NCBI GenBank assembly: GCA_020629175.1
Contig: JAHDDU010000004.1
Span: 16,974-73,390, forward strand
Length of the DNA: 56,417 nucleotides
From: Flavimaricola sp.
Lineage (GTDB): Bacteria > Pseudomonadota > Alphaproteobacteria > Rhodobacterales > Rhodobacteraceae
Direction: 5' to 3'
The first letter of the stretch is position 1; every line of letters begins with the position of its first letter. The position numbers were made by a program, and so were the translations under genes. The notes beneath the pieces were generated by a model. That model made no database searches. It saw only the letters and a list, made by a program, of their open reading frames with translations, and was not told the origin of the DNA. Of the stretch, positions 9,165-19,502 are shown piece after piece.

Positions 9165-10166
9165 CTAGATCAGCTTGCCCATCGCCACGGCGGTGTCGCT
9201 CATACGGTTGGAGAAGCCCCACTCGTTGTCGTACCAGCTCAGGATGCGGACCATGTTGCCGTCCAGCACTTTGGTCTGGTCAAGGTGGAACACGCTGGAA
9301 TGCGGATCGTGGTTGAAATCAATGCTGACCATCGGAAGATCGGTGTAGCCCAGCACGCCCTTGAGCGGGCCGTCAGCGGCGGCCACGATGGCTGCATTCA
9401 CCTCTTCAACAGTTGTCGCTTTGCTCGCCTCAAATGTCAGGTCCACGACCGACACGTTAGGCGTGGGAACGCGAATGGCCACACCGTCGAGCTTGCCGTT
9501 AAGTTCTGGCAAGACGAGGCCCACGGCCTTGGCAGCACCCGTCGACGTCGGGATCATCGACATGGCAGCAGCCCGGGCGCGGTAGAGGTCTTTGTGCAGC
9601 GTATCCAGCGTTGGCTGATCACCCGTGTAGCTGTGGATTGTGGTCATAAAGCCTTTGGTGATGCCCACCGCGTCGTTCAGCACTTTGGCGACTGGGGACA
9701 GACAGTTCGTTGTGCACGACGCGTTGGAGACGACGATGTCATCGCTGGTGAGCGTATCGTCATTGACGCCAAACACGATGGTTTTGTCTGCGTCTTTGCC
9801 GGGGGCCGAGATCAGAACGCGGGACGAGCCATTTTCGAGGTGCGGTTGGCAGGCCTCCTTTGACGTAAAGATGCCGGTGCATTCCAAAACCACATCCACG
9901 TCTGACCAGGGCAGATCGGCAGGATTGCGGATCGCGGTGACGCGCATTGGGCCGCGGCCAACGTCAATCGTATCCTCAGTTGTTGTCACAGTCGCGGGAA
10001 AGCGGCCATGGACGCTGTCAAACCGCAGAAGGTGGGCATTGGTTTCAACTGGGCCGAGGTCGTTGATGGCGACGACTTCGATATCAGTGCGGCCGCTTTC
10101 GATGATGGCGCGCAGCACGTTGCGGCCGATACGACCAAATCCGTTGATGGCGACTTTGACTGCCAT
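9165..10166 (-). CDS. gap: Glyceraldehyde-3-phosphate dehydrogenase, NAD-type paralog
   Basis: Oxidative phosphorylation of glyceraldehyde-3-phosphate to 1,3-bisphosphoglycerate. The 333 residues have the Rossmann start [16 protein letters not shown], the catalytic Cys in [10 protein letters not shown], the general-base His in [10 protein letters not shown], and [12 protein letters not shown]. The residue after the second beta strand is Asp (AINDLG), the classic mark of NAD preference. Start: ATG at 10166 with GGAGGT; an upstream in-frame ATG at 10220 lacks support. It is the last gene of a minus-strand block of tkt, a lipoprotein gene, gap2, a small membrane peptide and gap1, and has a LacI-type palindrome 40 bases upstream. 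Confidence 0.96.
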   Translation of the reverse strand: MAVKVAINGFGRIGRNVLRAIIESGRTDIEVVAINDLGPVETNAHLLRFDSVHGRFPATVTTTEDTIDVGRGPMRVTAIRNPADLPWSDVDVVLECTGIFTSKEACQPHLENGSSRVLISAPGKDADKTIVFGVNDDTLTSDDIVVSNASCTTNCLSPVAKVLNDAVGITKGFMTTIHSYTGDQPTLDTLHKDLYRARAAAMSMIPTSTGAAKAVGLVLPELNGKLDGVAIRVPTPNVSVVDLTFEASKATTVEEVNAAIVAAADGPLKGVLGYTDLPMVSIDFNHDPHSSVFHLDQTKVLDGNMVRILSWYDNEWGFSNRMSDTAVAMGKLI

Positions 10167-10205
10167 GGGGGACCTCCATTTGGGGTTACGCGGCCTAGGA
10201 GCCGC

Positions 10206-10219
10206 TGTTGGCGCTAACA
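10206..10219. promoter_or_regulatory. LacI-type palindromic operator candidate upstream of gap1
   Basis: TGTTGGCGCTAACA has TGTT/AACA arms around a CG centre, as in LacI-family operators. Four related sites lie upstream of gap2. The form resembles what has been reported for CceR, a LacI-family regulator of central carbon metabolism in Rhodobacter sphaeroides; that link is from memory of the motif type. Confidence 0.55.
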
Positions 10220-10271
10220 TTGCGATTTTCGAAAGAACGTCAAGGGACGCGGCGCAATCATCGCAAAGAGG

Positions 10272-10415
10272 TTATCGCCAGATAGCGAGGTATTGGATCA
10301 GATCGATAAGCCGGCGGATCGCAAATAATGTATAGCCACTCTCAAACACCTGAGTGTCTAGCACGATGAGCCCTACGATGAGCAGGAACAAAATGATGGC
10401 GATGCGTGTGGTCAT
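10272..10415 (-). CDS. Small membrane protein between the two gap genes, 47 residues
   Basis: The peptide starts MTTRIAIILFLLIVGLIVLD, one transmembrane helix, and ends with an amphipathic basic stretch (AIRRLIDLIQYLAIWR). GTAAGGAC lies about ten bases before the ATG. It is in line between gap2 (56 bases upstream) and gap1 (106 bases downstream), all on the minus strand. I recall similar peptides beside gap genes in other Rhodobacteraceae, which suggests conserved linkage, but I know of no function. It is too short for many gene finders. Confidence 0.7.
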   Translation of the reverse strand: MTTRIAIILFLLIVGLIVLDTQVFESGYTLFAIRRLIDLIQYLAIWR

Positions 10416-10470
10416 GGTCTGGGGTCCTTACACCCCTGACCTAGACCAAGATTTGGACGGGTTTAAGGCT

Positions 10471-11472
10471 CTAATGTAGCCGTCCCATGTGGGCCGCGAC
10501 ATCGGCCATCCGGCTGCTAAAGCCCCATTCGTTGTCATACCACGCCAGAACACGCACGGTTTTCCCGCCGACGACCTTGGTCTGGTCGGGGGCAAAGATG
10601 CTGCTTTCGGTCGTGTGATTGAAGTCGATGCTGACTTTGGCTTCGTCGTCATAGGCCAGAACCATGCCCATGTAGCCGTTGGCCGCCTCCGCCACGATAG
10701 CGTTGACGTCCTCAACCGTGACGGACTTGCCCGCTTCAAAGGTCAGATCGACGGCGGACACATTCGGGGTCGGCACACGCATGGATGTTCCGTCGAGCTT
10801 GCCTGAAAGTTCGGGCAGCACTTCGCCCAGCGCCTTGGCCGCACCGGTGGATGTTGGGATCATCGCCATGGCCGCAGCGCGGGCGCGGTAGAGGTCTGAG
10901 TGGCGGCGGTCCAGCGTGGGCTGATCGCCGGTATAGCTGTGGATTGTGGTCATGATACCACGCTCAATCCCGATGGCGTCATTAAGCACTTTGGCGAGTG
11001 GGGCGAGGCAATTGGTTGTGCAGGAGCCATTAGACACCATGCGCTGATCCAACGTCAGATCCCGGTGATTCACACCGTAAACGACGGTGCGGTCCACATT
11101 CTTTGCCGGGGCCGAGATGAGGACTTTCTTGGCTCCGCGCTCAAGATGGACAGATGATTTCGTGCCGTCGTTGAACTTGCCAGTACATTCGAGGACGACA
11201 TCAACACCCGACCAATCCAATTCAGCAGGGTCATAAGTGGACATGACTTCAATCGGCCCTTGGCCAAGGTCCAACGTGTTGTCTTTGACGGTAACTGTGT
11301 TGCCAAAACGGCCATGCACGCTGTCATAGCGCAGGAGGTGGGCATTTGTTTCGATCGGGCCAGTCGCGTTGATCTTAACCACTTGCACGTCATTGCGAGC
11401 AGCTTCGGCGATATGCGCCAGCGTACAGCGGCCAATCCGACCAAACCCATTGATCCCGAGCGTCACAGTCAT
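10471..11472 (-). CDS. gap: Second glyceraldehyde-3-phosphate dehydrogenase, probable NADP-accepting paralog
   Basis: 333 residues, clearly homologous to the product of gap1 downstream. It keeps the catalytic Cys (NGSCTTNCL), the base His ([10 protein letters not shown]) and [12 protein letters not shown]. Two changes stand out. The NAD-marking Asp after the second strand is Ala (KINATG). At the loop that in Bacillus stearothermophilus GAPDH reads Leu187-Pro188, this protein has Arg-Arg (TLDRRHSDLY), where gap1 has Thr-Leu. Loss of the acid plus new positive charge near the adenosine ribose suggests binding of NADP and a biosynthetic role. This is inferred from hand alignment. Several LacI-type palindromes lie upstream. 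Confidence 0.94.
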   Translation of the reverse strand: MTVTLGINGFGRIGRCTLAHIAEAARNDVQVVKINATGPIETNAHLLRYDSVHGRFGNTVTVKDNTLDLGQGPIEVMSTYDPAELDWSGVDVVLECTGKFNDGTKSSVHLERGAKKVLISAPAKNVDRTVVYGVNHRDLTLDQRMVSNGSCTTNCLAPLAKVLNDAIGIERGIMTTIHSYTGDQPTLDRRHSDLYRARAAAMAMIPTSTGAAKALGEVLPELSGKLDGTSMRVPTPNVSAVDLTFEAGKSVTVEDVNAIVAEAANGYMGMVLAYDDEAKVSIDFNHTTESSIFAPDQTKVVGGKTVRVLAWYDNEWGFSSRMADVAAHMGRLH

Positions 11473-11556
11473 CTGAATACCTTCACCAACTTTGCGTTGA
11501 TGGATGTATAGGTGTCCGCGGCAGGGTCGCCAAAGAAAATCGTTTTTTAATCAGTA

Positions 11557-11655
11557 TGTTATCGTTAACGGCATACAATCTCGTGCGGTTACCGCTAACC
11601 GTTTGCGGTAACGCACCGGTGCCATACGGCATGCGATTCGGTGTTAGCGGTAGCG
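11557..11655. promoter_or_regulatory. Cluster of four LacI-type operator-like sites upstream of gap2
   Basis: Four 14-base sites fit TGTTA-N-CG-N-TAACA with few mismatches: TGTTATCGTTAACG (11557-11570), GGTTACCGCTAACC (11587-11600), CGTTTGCGGTAACG (11600-11613) and TGTTAGCGGTAGCG (11642-11655). The second and third touch at one base. The fourth covers the stop codon of the lipoprotein gene. They lie 85 to 184 bases before the gap2 start, so gap2 has its own control even though tkt and the lipoprotein gene are read in the same direction. Confidence 0.6.
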
Positions 11656-12300
11656 TGCGCGGATCTGATCCACGGTGTAGCTTGACCGAATACCAGCCTC
11701 ATCCTCAGGCACAAATCCAGGATCAGAATAGACGCAGCCACGTCCACACACCTGCCGTGCGGTTCTGTCGTCAAGCTCGATATGCCAAATGCGGCCACCC
11801 GGGGTACTGACGTAGCCATCTACACCGAACTGAAAGTCTCCCAGCAAATCAGCGTCTGAGGGTACTTCGTTGTCATACCCTCGATCATAGGCTCCGTGGG
11901 TGTGGTAGGACGCAAATGCGTTGCCCCCCGGCGCCGGCGACGCGCATGATGCTGTGGTTCCCGGAAGGGGTGGTGTTGCGGCGATGTTGCCTGCTGCGTC
12001 CACGACGAAGAACCCGCAGTACTCACGCCGCTCCGCAATCGAGCGGGCTTGGATGCTATTCAGGAAATTCACCGCGAATTGGTTGGCGGCAGCAGTCGAT
12101 GGAGCGGGAAAAGTGGCGGAGGCTGAAATCGGTACTCCACCACCAGATGTGACGACTTGATCGGGTAGATTGCGGCCAGACCCACCTGCCACGGTTGAGC
12201 GCACCGGATCAGGGGCGTTAATCCCCGCGAGAGTTGGTGTGTTCGCCGATTCACAGGCGGCAAGGCTCAATAGAGCCAGCCCGATCAAACCGTGTTTCAT
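11644..12300 (-). CDS. DUF4329 lipoprotein with a JAMM-like residue pattern
   Basis: 218 residues. A lipoprotein signal is evident ([16 protein letters not shown], lipid Cys16), so the product is probably held at a membrane in the periplasm. The C-terminal half has the DUF4329 pattern [19 protein letters not shown] and a late pair of Cys. The residues E93, H133-x-H135 and S148-x-x-D151 resemble the metal-binding set of JAB/JAMM isopeptidases and RadC-like folds. Activity is not shown. The gene overlaps the tkt stop by ATGA, so it is translated with transketolase, an odd pairing of a cytosolic enzyme and an envelope protein. Confidence 0.82.
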   Translation of the reverse strand: MKHGLIGLALLSLAACESANTPTLAGINAPDPVRSTVAGGSGRNLPDQVVTSGGGVPISASATFPAPSTAAANQFAVNFLNSIQARSIAERREYCGFFVVDAAGNIAATPPLPGTTASCASPAPGGNAFASYHTHGAYDRGYDNEVPSDADLLGDFQFGVDGYVSTPGGRIWHIELDDRTARQVCGRGCVYSDPGFVPEDEAGIRSSYTVDQIRARYR

Positions 12301-14357
12301 CCCAACAAGTCCTTCACTTTGGCCACGACAGCGTCTGCCGTAATGCCAAACTTTTCGAACAATTCGCCTGCTGGGGCAGAGGCGCCGAAGTCATGCATGC
12401 CGACGAAATCGCCCTTTTGCTGGCGGCCACGCTCGCCATAGAGCCAGCGGTCCCAACCAAAGCGGATGCCGGCTTCAATCGCGACGCGGACCGGGCCACC
12501 GGGCAGGACGCGTTTGCGGTAAGCTTCGTCCTGCTCTTCGAACAGCTCCCAGCAGGGCATGGAGACGACGCGGGTTCCGATCCCTTCGGCCTGCAGCTTC
12601 TCACGGGCAGCGAGGGCGATGGACACCTCAGAGCCCGTGGCCATCAAGATGGCCTGGCGCTTGCCTTCGGCGTCAGCGAGCACATAGGCGCCTTGCGCGG
12701 AGAGGTTTTTCGATTTGTGCTCTGTCCGGACGATTGGCAAATTCTGCCGGGAGAGGGCCAAAACATGCGGCGTCGTCTTTGATGTCAGGGCGCATTCCCA
12801 GGCTTCGGCGGTTTCGACCGTATCGGCAGGGCGGAACACATGCGTGTTTGGCGTTGCGCGCAGCATGGCGAGATGTTCGACCGGCTGGTGTGTGGGACCG
12901 TCTTCGCCAAGGCCGATGCTGTCGTGTGTCATCACATAAGTAACGGGCGCTTTCATCAGGGCGGACAGACGCATTGCGCCGCGGGCGTAGTCGGTAAAGC
13001 ACATGAAGGTGCCGCCATAGGGACGGATGCCGCCGTGCAATACCATCCCGTTCATCGCCGCGGCCATGCCATGCTCGCGGATGCCATAGTAAACGTAACG
13101 CCCTTTGCGGTTATCAGGCCCAAACGTGCCCAGATCGGCCGTTTTGGTGTTGTTAGAACCGGTCAGGTCGGCAGAGCCGCCAACGGTTTCCTTCATCACC
13201 GGGTTGATCGCGCCAAGTGCGATTTCCGATGATTTACGAGTGGCGACGGCTTTGCCCTCAGCGCTGGCGGCTTTCTTGACCGCGCGAATTTTCGAGGCGA
13301 GAGCTTTGGGCGCCTCAAGTGCGAACGCCCGATTAAAGGCGTCTTGCTTGCCTTGGCTTAGCCCAGCGAAGCGTGCCTCCCAGTCCGCGCGGGCTGCGGC
13401 GCCACGTTCGCCCATGGCTTCCCAGCCTGCTTTGACATCTGCGGGGATTTCGAACGGGCCGTAGGGCCAGCCATAGGCGGCTTTGGCGGCGGCCAGCTGA
13501 TCCGCGTCGGTCAAGGCTCCGTGGCCCTTCGATGTGTCCTGTGCCGCGTGGCCCAAGGCAATGTGCGTTCTGCACGCGATCATGGAGGGGCGGGGGTCTT
13601 TCTTTGCCGCGATGATGGCCGCGTCAATCGCCTTTGGATCGTGGCCGTCAATGGATTGGACGTGCCAGCCTGACGCCGCAAAACGGGCAGGTTGGTCTGT
13701 CCGGTCGGAGATTGACACCGGGCCGTCGATGGTAATGCCGTTGTCGTCGAAAAACACGATAAGGTGGGAAAGCTCTTGCATACCAGCGAGGGCGAGCGCC
13801 TCTTGGCTGACGCCTTCCATCAAACAGCCGTCACCGGCCATAACATAGGTGTGATGGTTGATGATCTGTTTGCCGTGCTGTGCGCGGAGGATTTCCTCAG
13901 CCATCGCAAAACCAACAGAATTGGCAATACCCTGCCCAAGTGGGCCTGTCGTCGTCTCGATACCATCAGCATGGCCGTACTCCGGGTGGCCCGCCGTGAT
14001 CGCGCCCCACTGACGGAAGTTCTTGATCTGCTCAAGCGTCATGTCTGCATAACCCGTCAGATGCAACAACGAGTAAAGCAGCATTGAGCCGTGGCCCGCG
14101 GAGAGGATGAAGCGGTCCCGGTCTGGCCAATGCGGTGCTGCGGGATCAAAACGCAGATGGTTCTGAAACAGCACTGTGGCGACATCGGCCATGCCCATCG
14201 GCATGCCTGAGTGCCCTGAATTTGCTGCAGCGACAGCGTCGAGCGTCAGCGTGCGAATGGCGGTGGCAAGTTTCCAGTGCTCGGGATGCGCGTCGCGCAG
14301 GGCAGCAATATCCAAGGGTTCGATCCTGTTTTGAGTGCAGCAGTTGCGCAAGGTCAT
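12297..14357 (-). CDS. tkt: Transketolase
   Basis: Thiamine-diphosphate enzyme that moves two-carbon ketol units between sugar phosphates in the pentose phosphate pathway. It has about 686 residues. Family features visible: [19 protein letters not shown], the diphosphate-binding [17 protein letters not shown], and in the pyrimidine-binding half [19 protein letters not shown] and [14 protein letters not shown] chose the ATG at 14357, with AGAGG eight bases before; homologs start near DIAALR, so a TTG 18 codons in is also possible. An ATG at 14420 would add 21 unlikely residues. It heads the central-carbon block that includes both gap genes, and it overlaps the lipoprotein gene by ATGA. Confidence 0.96.
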   Translation of the reverse strand: MTLRNCCTQNRIEPLDIAALRDAHPEHWKLATAIRTLTLDAVAAANSGHSGMPMGMADVATVLFQNHLRFDPAAPHWPDRDRFILSAGHGSMLLYSLLHLTGYADMTLEQIKNFRQWGAITAGHPEYGHADGIETTTGPLGQGIANSVGFAMAEEILRAQHGKQIINHHTYVMAGDGCLMEGVSQEALALAGMQELSHLIVFFDDNGITIDGPVSISDRTDQPARFAASGWHVQSIDGHDPKAIDAAIIAAKKDPRPSMIACRTHIALGHAAQDTSKGHGALTDADQLAAAKAAYGWPYGPFEIPADVKAGWEAMGERGAAARADWEARFAGLSQGKQDAFNRAFALEAPKALASKIRAVKKAASAEGKAVATRKSSEIALGAINPVMKETVGGSADLTGSNNTKTADLGTFGPDNRKGRYVYYGIREHGMAAAMNGMVLHGGIRPYGGTFMCFTDYARGAMRLSALMKAPVTYVMTHDSIGLGEDGPTHQPVEHLAMLRATPNTHVFRPADTVETAEAWECALTSKTTPHVLALSRQNLPIVRTEHKSKNLSAQGAYVLADAEGKRQAILMATGSEVSIALAAREKLQAEGIGTRVVSMPCWELFEEQDEAYRKRVLPGGPVRVAIEAGIRFGWDRWLYGERGRQQKGDFVGMHDFGASAPAGELFEKFGITADAVVAKVKDLLG

Positions 14358-14619
14358 ATCAGGGCCTCTTACGAGTTCAAGCCTCCTGTGACGTTTGGGT
14401 GAAGCATGAACTCTAAGCAACTCATATCATTCGGATCTTGAGGTTTGATAGGACGCTGGCGATGGCTTAGGCTTTCAAGCAGAAAATGCGATTCGAATTT
14501 TGCGATGCGCAATGGGATGGTGGCTGAGGCAACAGCTCTGTGTCAGGCAAGGCAAATTGAAGAGCAGAAGAAGACGCGCGCAGGCTCTCTTTTCGCGCGA
14601 GGGAGAACAGGACAGGCAC

Positions 14620-15114
14620 ATGAGCGATATCAATGCTTTAGAACGCAGAATTAGTGCGGCTTTGAACCGTGCGCGCGAGGGGGTTGACCGGCTCGCCGCG
14701 GCACCAACGATGCCACCGGTCGCGACGACCCCGGTTTCAGCCGGTGATGGAGACCTCGCCTCGCAACTGACGGAAGAGCGGACTGCGAATGCCCAGCTGG
14801 AAGAGCGGGTGCGTGCCTTGAAAGAGCGTCAGGACGGGAAATTGTCTGGTCTTGAGGCCGAAGTGGACGCACAGAAAGTGCAATTGGCGGATTTTGACCG
14901 AGATATTCAACGCCTCCAGCAAGCCAACGCCGATCTGCGGGCCGTCGCAGCGGAGATGCGTGAGGCGCTTCTGGCGTCAACGGCAGAGGCCGAATTGATC
15001 AACCGCGCTGTTCTGGCAGAGCTGGAAGCTGTGAAAGCGGCGCATGCGGTCGGAACCGCTGAGGCCGCAGCCATCATTGCGCAACTGACACCGATGCTTG
15101 AGGGGGCCCAGTAA
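14620..15114 (+). CDS. Coiled-coil protein next to zapA
   Basis: 164 residues, nearly all predicted helix with heptad-like spacing: LTEERTANAQLEERVRALKE and later LSGLEAEVDAQKVQLADFD. The start at 14620 (MSDINALERRISAALNRA) has AGGACAGG upstream; an in-frame ATG at 14500 adds 40 residues of unlike composition. The stop overlaps the zapA start (TAATG), so the two are translationally coupled, and a joint role at the division ring is likely. I know no named family; similar proteins precede zapA in related genomes as far as I recall. Confidence 0.8.
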   Translation: MSDINALERRISAALNRAREGVDRLAAAPTMPPVATTPVSAGDGDLASQLTEERTANAQLEERVRALKERQDGKLSGLEAEVDAQKVQLADFDRDIQRLQQANADLRAVAAEMREALLASTAEAELINRAVLAELEAVKAAHAVGTAEAAAIIAQLTPMLEGAQ

Positions 15115-15497
15115 TGCCACAGGTCGAAATCATGATTGGCGGTCGGACGTTTGAGGTGGCCTGCCAGAGCGGTGAAGAAACGTTTTTGCGCGCAGCTGCG
15201 CATATGCTTGATACCGAAGCAAGCTCGCTCTCAACTCAGATCGGGCGGATGCCAGAGGCGCGGATGTTGTTGATGTCTGGTCTGATGTTGGCAGACAAAA
15301 CTGCGGCGCTTGAGGACAAATTGCGAGAAGCCGAAGGGCGCATTGCCGAACTCAGCTCGGCGGCTGAGGCGCAGAGTTCTGTAGAGCCTCAGCGCGTGGA
15401 AGTGCCCGTCATCCCCACTGAAGTGAGTGAGACCTTGGCAGAGCTTGCCGCGCAGGCCGAGGCACTGGCCGACCACGTCGAGAGCAAAGCGGGCTAG
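15114..15497 (+). CDS. zapA: Cell division protein ZapA
   Basis: ZapA binds FtsZ and bundles protofilaments at midcell. The protein has 127 residues. The N-terminal domain has the ZapA pattern (VEIMIGGRTFEVACQSGEE, LRAAAHMLDTEA), followed by a long helix (RMLLMSGLMLADKTAALEDK) and a C-terminal tail of about 30 residues longer than in E. coli. In many proteobacteria the 6S RNA gene follows zapA. Here there is no room: the stop codon shares CTAG with the stop of the converging gene. Confidence 0.93.
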   Translation: MPQVEIMIGGRTFEVACQSGEETFLRAAAHMLDTEASSLSTQIGRMPEARMLLMSGLMLADKTAALEDKLREAEGRIAELSSAAEAQSSVEPQRVEVPVIPTEVSETLAELAAQAEALADHVESKAG

Positions 15498-16126
15498 CCG
15501 CGTTGCGGCCCGATGGTGCGGCCAACATCCAGCGCCATGTCGATGAAGGCCTCCATCTGGTCGGCAGTCCAGACCGCCGACCTTAGCTGCAGGCGCAGCC
15601 CTTCCGGGCCCAACATGGCAATCGGGGCGGCGGTGATGCCCGGCGCACGATCTGGCCATTGCTGCCAAAGACGCGCCATATCGCCAAGGTCGACCCGAAG
15701 GCGAGGCGATGTGGTGGCGTAGATGGTCAACGGCTGGTCCGTCTCGAAAGGTTCGAGCCCAGATAAATCCGCACCCATGCCATCGCCGACTATGTCTCTT
15801 TGCGATCTGTCTAAAAAGGCTTCGGATGCGATGAAAACATAGCCGTCGCGCCAAACTGGTTCTTGCCCTGCAAATTCCAGAAGCGGCGGAGCAGATGCGG
15901 CCCCACCGCCACGTGATTGCACGGTCCACTCCGGCCCGCCGCGGGACGACAATCGCATCAAAGAAGGGCGTCCCAAGGATTGCGGTGTCACCTGCAACGT
16001 CAGACCGCGCCGCGCCGCAAGTGCGCTCAATGCCTCGCGTTGTTGGGTTTCGCGTCGTCTGATCCACATCAGACACGCGCCAGCTATAGCCAAAAGCCCG
16101 ACAAGGATGACGGTGGCGCTATACAT
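15494..16126 (-). CDS. Membrane-anchored protein of unknown function
   Basis: About 210 residues. It begins with one transmembrane helix (MYSATVILVGLLAIAGACLMWI) followed by a basic stretch (RRRETQQRE) and a soluble domain with no family I recognise. Hydrophobic strands and the motif FAGQEPVWRDGYVFIASEAF suggest a mixed alpha/beta fold. The start at 16126 has GAGGTG just upstream; an in-frame ATG at 16192 would place 22 residues before the helix. It converges on zapA with overlapping stop codons, so read-through transcripts of each gene would be antisense to the other. Confidence 0.7.
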   Translation of the reverse strand: MYSATVILVGLLAIAGACLMWIRRRETQQREALSALAARRGLTLQVTPQSLGRPSLMRLSSRGGPEWTVQSRGGGAASAPPLLEFAGQEPVWRDGYVFIASEAFLDRSQRDIVGDGMGADLSGLEPFETDQPLTIYATTSPRLRVDLGDMARLWQQWPDRAPGITAAPIAMLGPEGLRLQLRSAVWTADQMEAFIDMALDVGRTIGPQRG

Positions 16127-16261
16127 TGCGCACCTCACGGATGAAGCACGTTGAGGGAGGACAAACCTGAGAGAAAATGCCCCCTCCAGCATCCCTCTCT
16201 CGGCAAATAACGCAGCGCACAGCAGGCCCCGTTTATGGCAGCAGAGGCCCTAGAAAAGCAC

Positions 16262-16294
16262 GACAGCGCGAAAGGGGATACCCTTAGCGCTGTC
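16262..16294 (-). terminator. Terminator of grxD
   Basis: A two-part perfect hairpin: outer stem GACAGCGC/GCGCTGTC (eight pairs), inner stem AAGGG/CCCTT around GATA. On the minus strand it is followed by GTGCTTTTCT. It lies 50 bases past the grxD stop; a smaller hairpin (GTGTG/CACAC, 16317-16333) lies between. The remaining bases to 16126 show only a weak GAGAG/CTCTC inverted repeat. Confidence 0.75.
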
Positions 16295-16344
16295 TTCTCG
16301 TCGCTTGAGTTTTTAGGTGTGGCTTTCGCACACGTGACGCAGGG

Positions 16345-16707
16345 TCAGTCTGCGTTGGCTTCGCGGATTTTGTCGGCAGCGGCTTTGTCGTATGCCACGC
16401 CATTCTGGTCCAGCATGGTGTCGAGTTCGCCCGAAAGGGTCATTTCGGTGATGATGTCACATCCGCCGACGAATTCACCCTTGACGTAGAGCTGCGGAAT
16501 GGTGGGCCAATCGGAGTAGTCCTTGATGCCCTGACGGATGCCATCATCCTCAAGCACGTTGACGTCCTGGTATTCGACACCCATGAAGTTGAGTACGCCT
16601 GCGACGCGACTGGAGAAACCGCATTGCGGCATCGATTTGGTGCCTTTCATGAACAGGACGACATCGTTGTTCGTGACAGTTTCTTTGATTTGGGCTTCTG
16701 CGGTCAT
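16345..16707 (-). CDS. grxD: Monothiol glutaredoxin (CGFS type)
   Basis: A 120-residue glutaredoxin with the CGFS active site ([12 protein letters not shown], Cys29), the glutathione-binding [13 protein letters not shown] and [13 protein letters not shown] glutaredoxins hold a [2Fe-2S] cluster with glutathione, pass it to client proteins and form mixed clusters with BolA. The gene for a BolA protein lies 75 bases upstream in the same direction, which fits that partnership. Paired hairpin repeats occupy the gap. Confidence 0.96.
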   Translation of the reverse strand: MTAEAQIKETVTNNDVVLFMKGTKSMPQCGFSSRVAGVLNFMGVEYQDVNVLEDDGIRQGIKDYSDWPTIPQLYVKGEFVGGCDIITEMTLSGELDTMLDQNGVAYDKAAADKIREANAD

Positions 16708-16730
16708 GGTATTTTCCTTGGGGCTGGTTG

Positions 16731-16774
16731 CAGACTTTTTGAAAAGTCTGGTTCGAAATCTTTGAAAGATTTCG
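16731..16774. repeat. Two adjacent perfect hairpins between bolA and grxD
   Basis: First hairpin CAGACTTTT/AAAAGTCTG (16731-16750, two-base loop), second CGAAATCTTT/AAAGATTTCG (16754-16774, one central base), three bases apart. They fill most of the 75-base gap. I recall very similar hairpins as dispersed intergenic repeats in Roseobacter-group genomes, so this may be a copy of a repeat family. It may also act as a processing or stability element in the bolA-grxD message. Confidence 0.75.
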
Positions 16775-16782
16775 GCGTTTTG

Positions 16783-17019
16783 TCAGTCAGGGGCCTTGGT
16801 CGTCAGAGCAAGGGCATGAAGCTCGCCGTTGGAGCCATCCATTTTACCCTTCAGAGCGGCATAGACAGCGCGTTGTTGCTGAACGCGGTTTTTGCCGCGA
16901 AAGCTTTCGTCCACGACCATTGCGGCAAAGTGTGCGCCGTCATCACCTTGCACGGTGATCTGTGCGTCGGGAAAAGCTTCGCGGATGAGCGCTTCGATTT
17001 GGGGGGCGTCAATGGCCAT
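16783..17019 (-). CDS. BolA family protein
   Basis: 78 residues of one BolA domain (IEALIREAFPDAQITVQGDDGAHF, VVDESFRGKNRVQQQRAVYAAL, GELHALAL). His30 and the conserved His68 near the C-terminus fit cluster-binding BolA proteins of the IbaG/BolA2 type. Its likely partner is the CGFS glutaredoxin encoded just downstream; such pairs carry a shared [2Fe-2S] cluster and take part in iron sensing and cluster delivery. An unusual set of phased ATGCACA repeats lies upstream. Confidence 0.93.
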   Translation of the reverse strand: MAIDAPQIEALIREAFPDAQITVQGDDGAHFAAMVVDESFRGKNRVQQQRAVYAALKGKMDGSNGELHALALTTKAPD

Positions 17020-17116
17020 ATGTGTGCTCCTGCATCTTCGATAGGCAATCTATGGGGTGGGGCAGGGTGCTTCAAGCGACACTTGGCCTGCAGGGGCCGA
17101 ACGACCTGTTTTTCTG

Positions 17117-17156
17117 ATGCACAAGGGATGCACATTGCATGCACAATCCATGCACA
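17117..17156. repeat. Four ATGCACA repeats at exact 11-base spacing
   Basis: ATGCACA begins at 17117, 17128, 17139 and 17150, with four unlike bases between copies. The copies lie on one face of the helix, 98 to 137 bases upstream of the bolA start and just past the katG terminator. The constant heptamer with free spacers looks like an array of protein-binding sites. Confidence 0.8.
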
Positions 17157-17165
17157 TCGCGCAGC

Positions 17166-17193
17166 AAAAAGGGCCGGCGCTGACCGCCGGCCC
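17166..17193 (-). terminator. Terminator of katG
   Basis: A perfect nine-pair stem (GGGCCGGCG/CGCCGGCCC, five-base loop) followed on the minus strand by five T residues, 24 bases past the katG stop. Confidence 0.9.
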
Positions 17194-17216
17194 ATGTGAT
17201 CATAAATGACCAAAGA

Positions 17217-19478
<2,262 letters not shown>

Positions 19479-19481
19479 TTA

Positions 19482-19498
19482 TAGAGGTGATAACTCTA
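19482..19498. promoter_or_regulatory. Candidate OxyR operator between katG and oxyR
   Basis: A perfect dyad TAGAG-N7-CTCTA, with ATAG at its left edge, ends five bases before the oxyR ATG. A further ATAG lies at 19458-19461, 23 bases upstream. OxyR sites in other bacteria use ATAG-type quarter sites spaced by seven. The position suits autorepression of oxyR and activation of katG. Confidence 0.5.
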
Positions 19499-19502
19499 GG
19501 TT

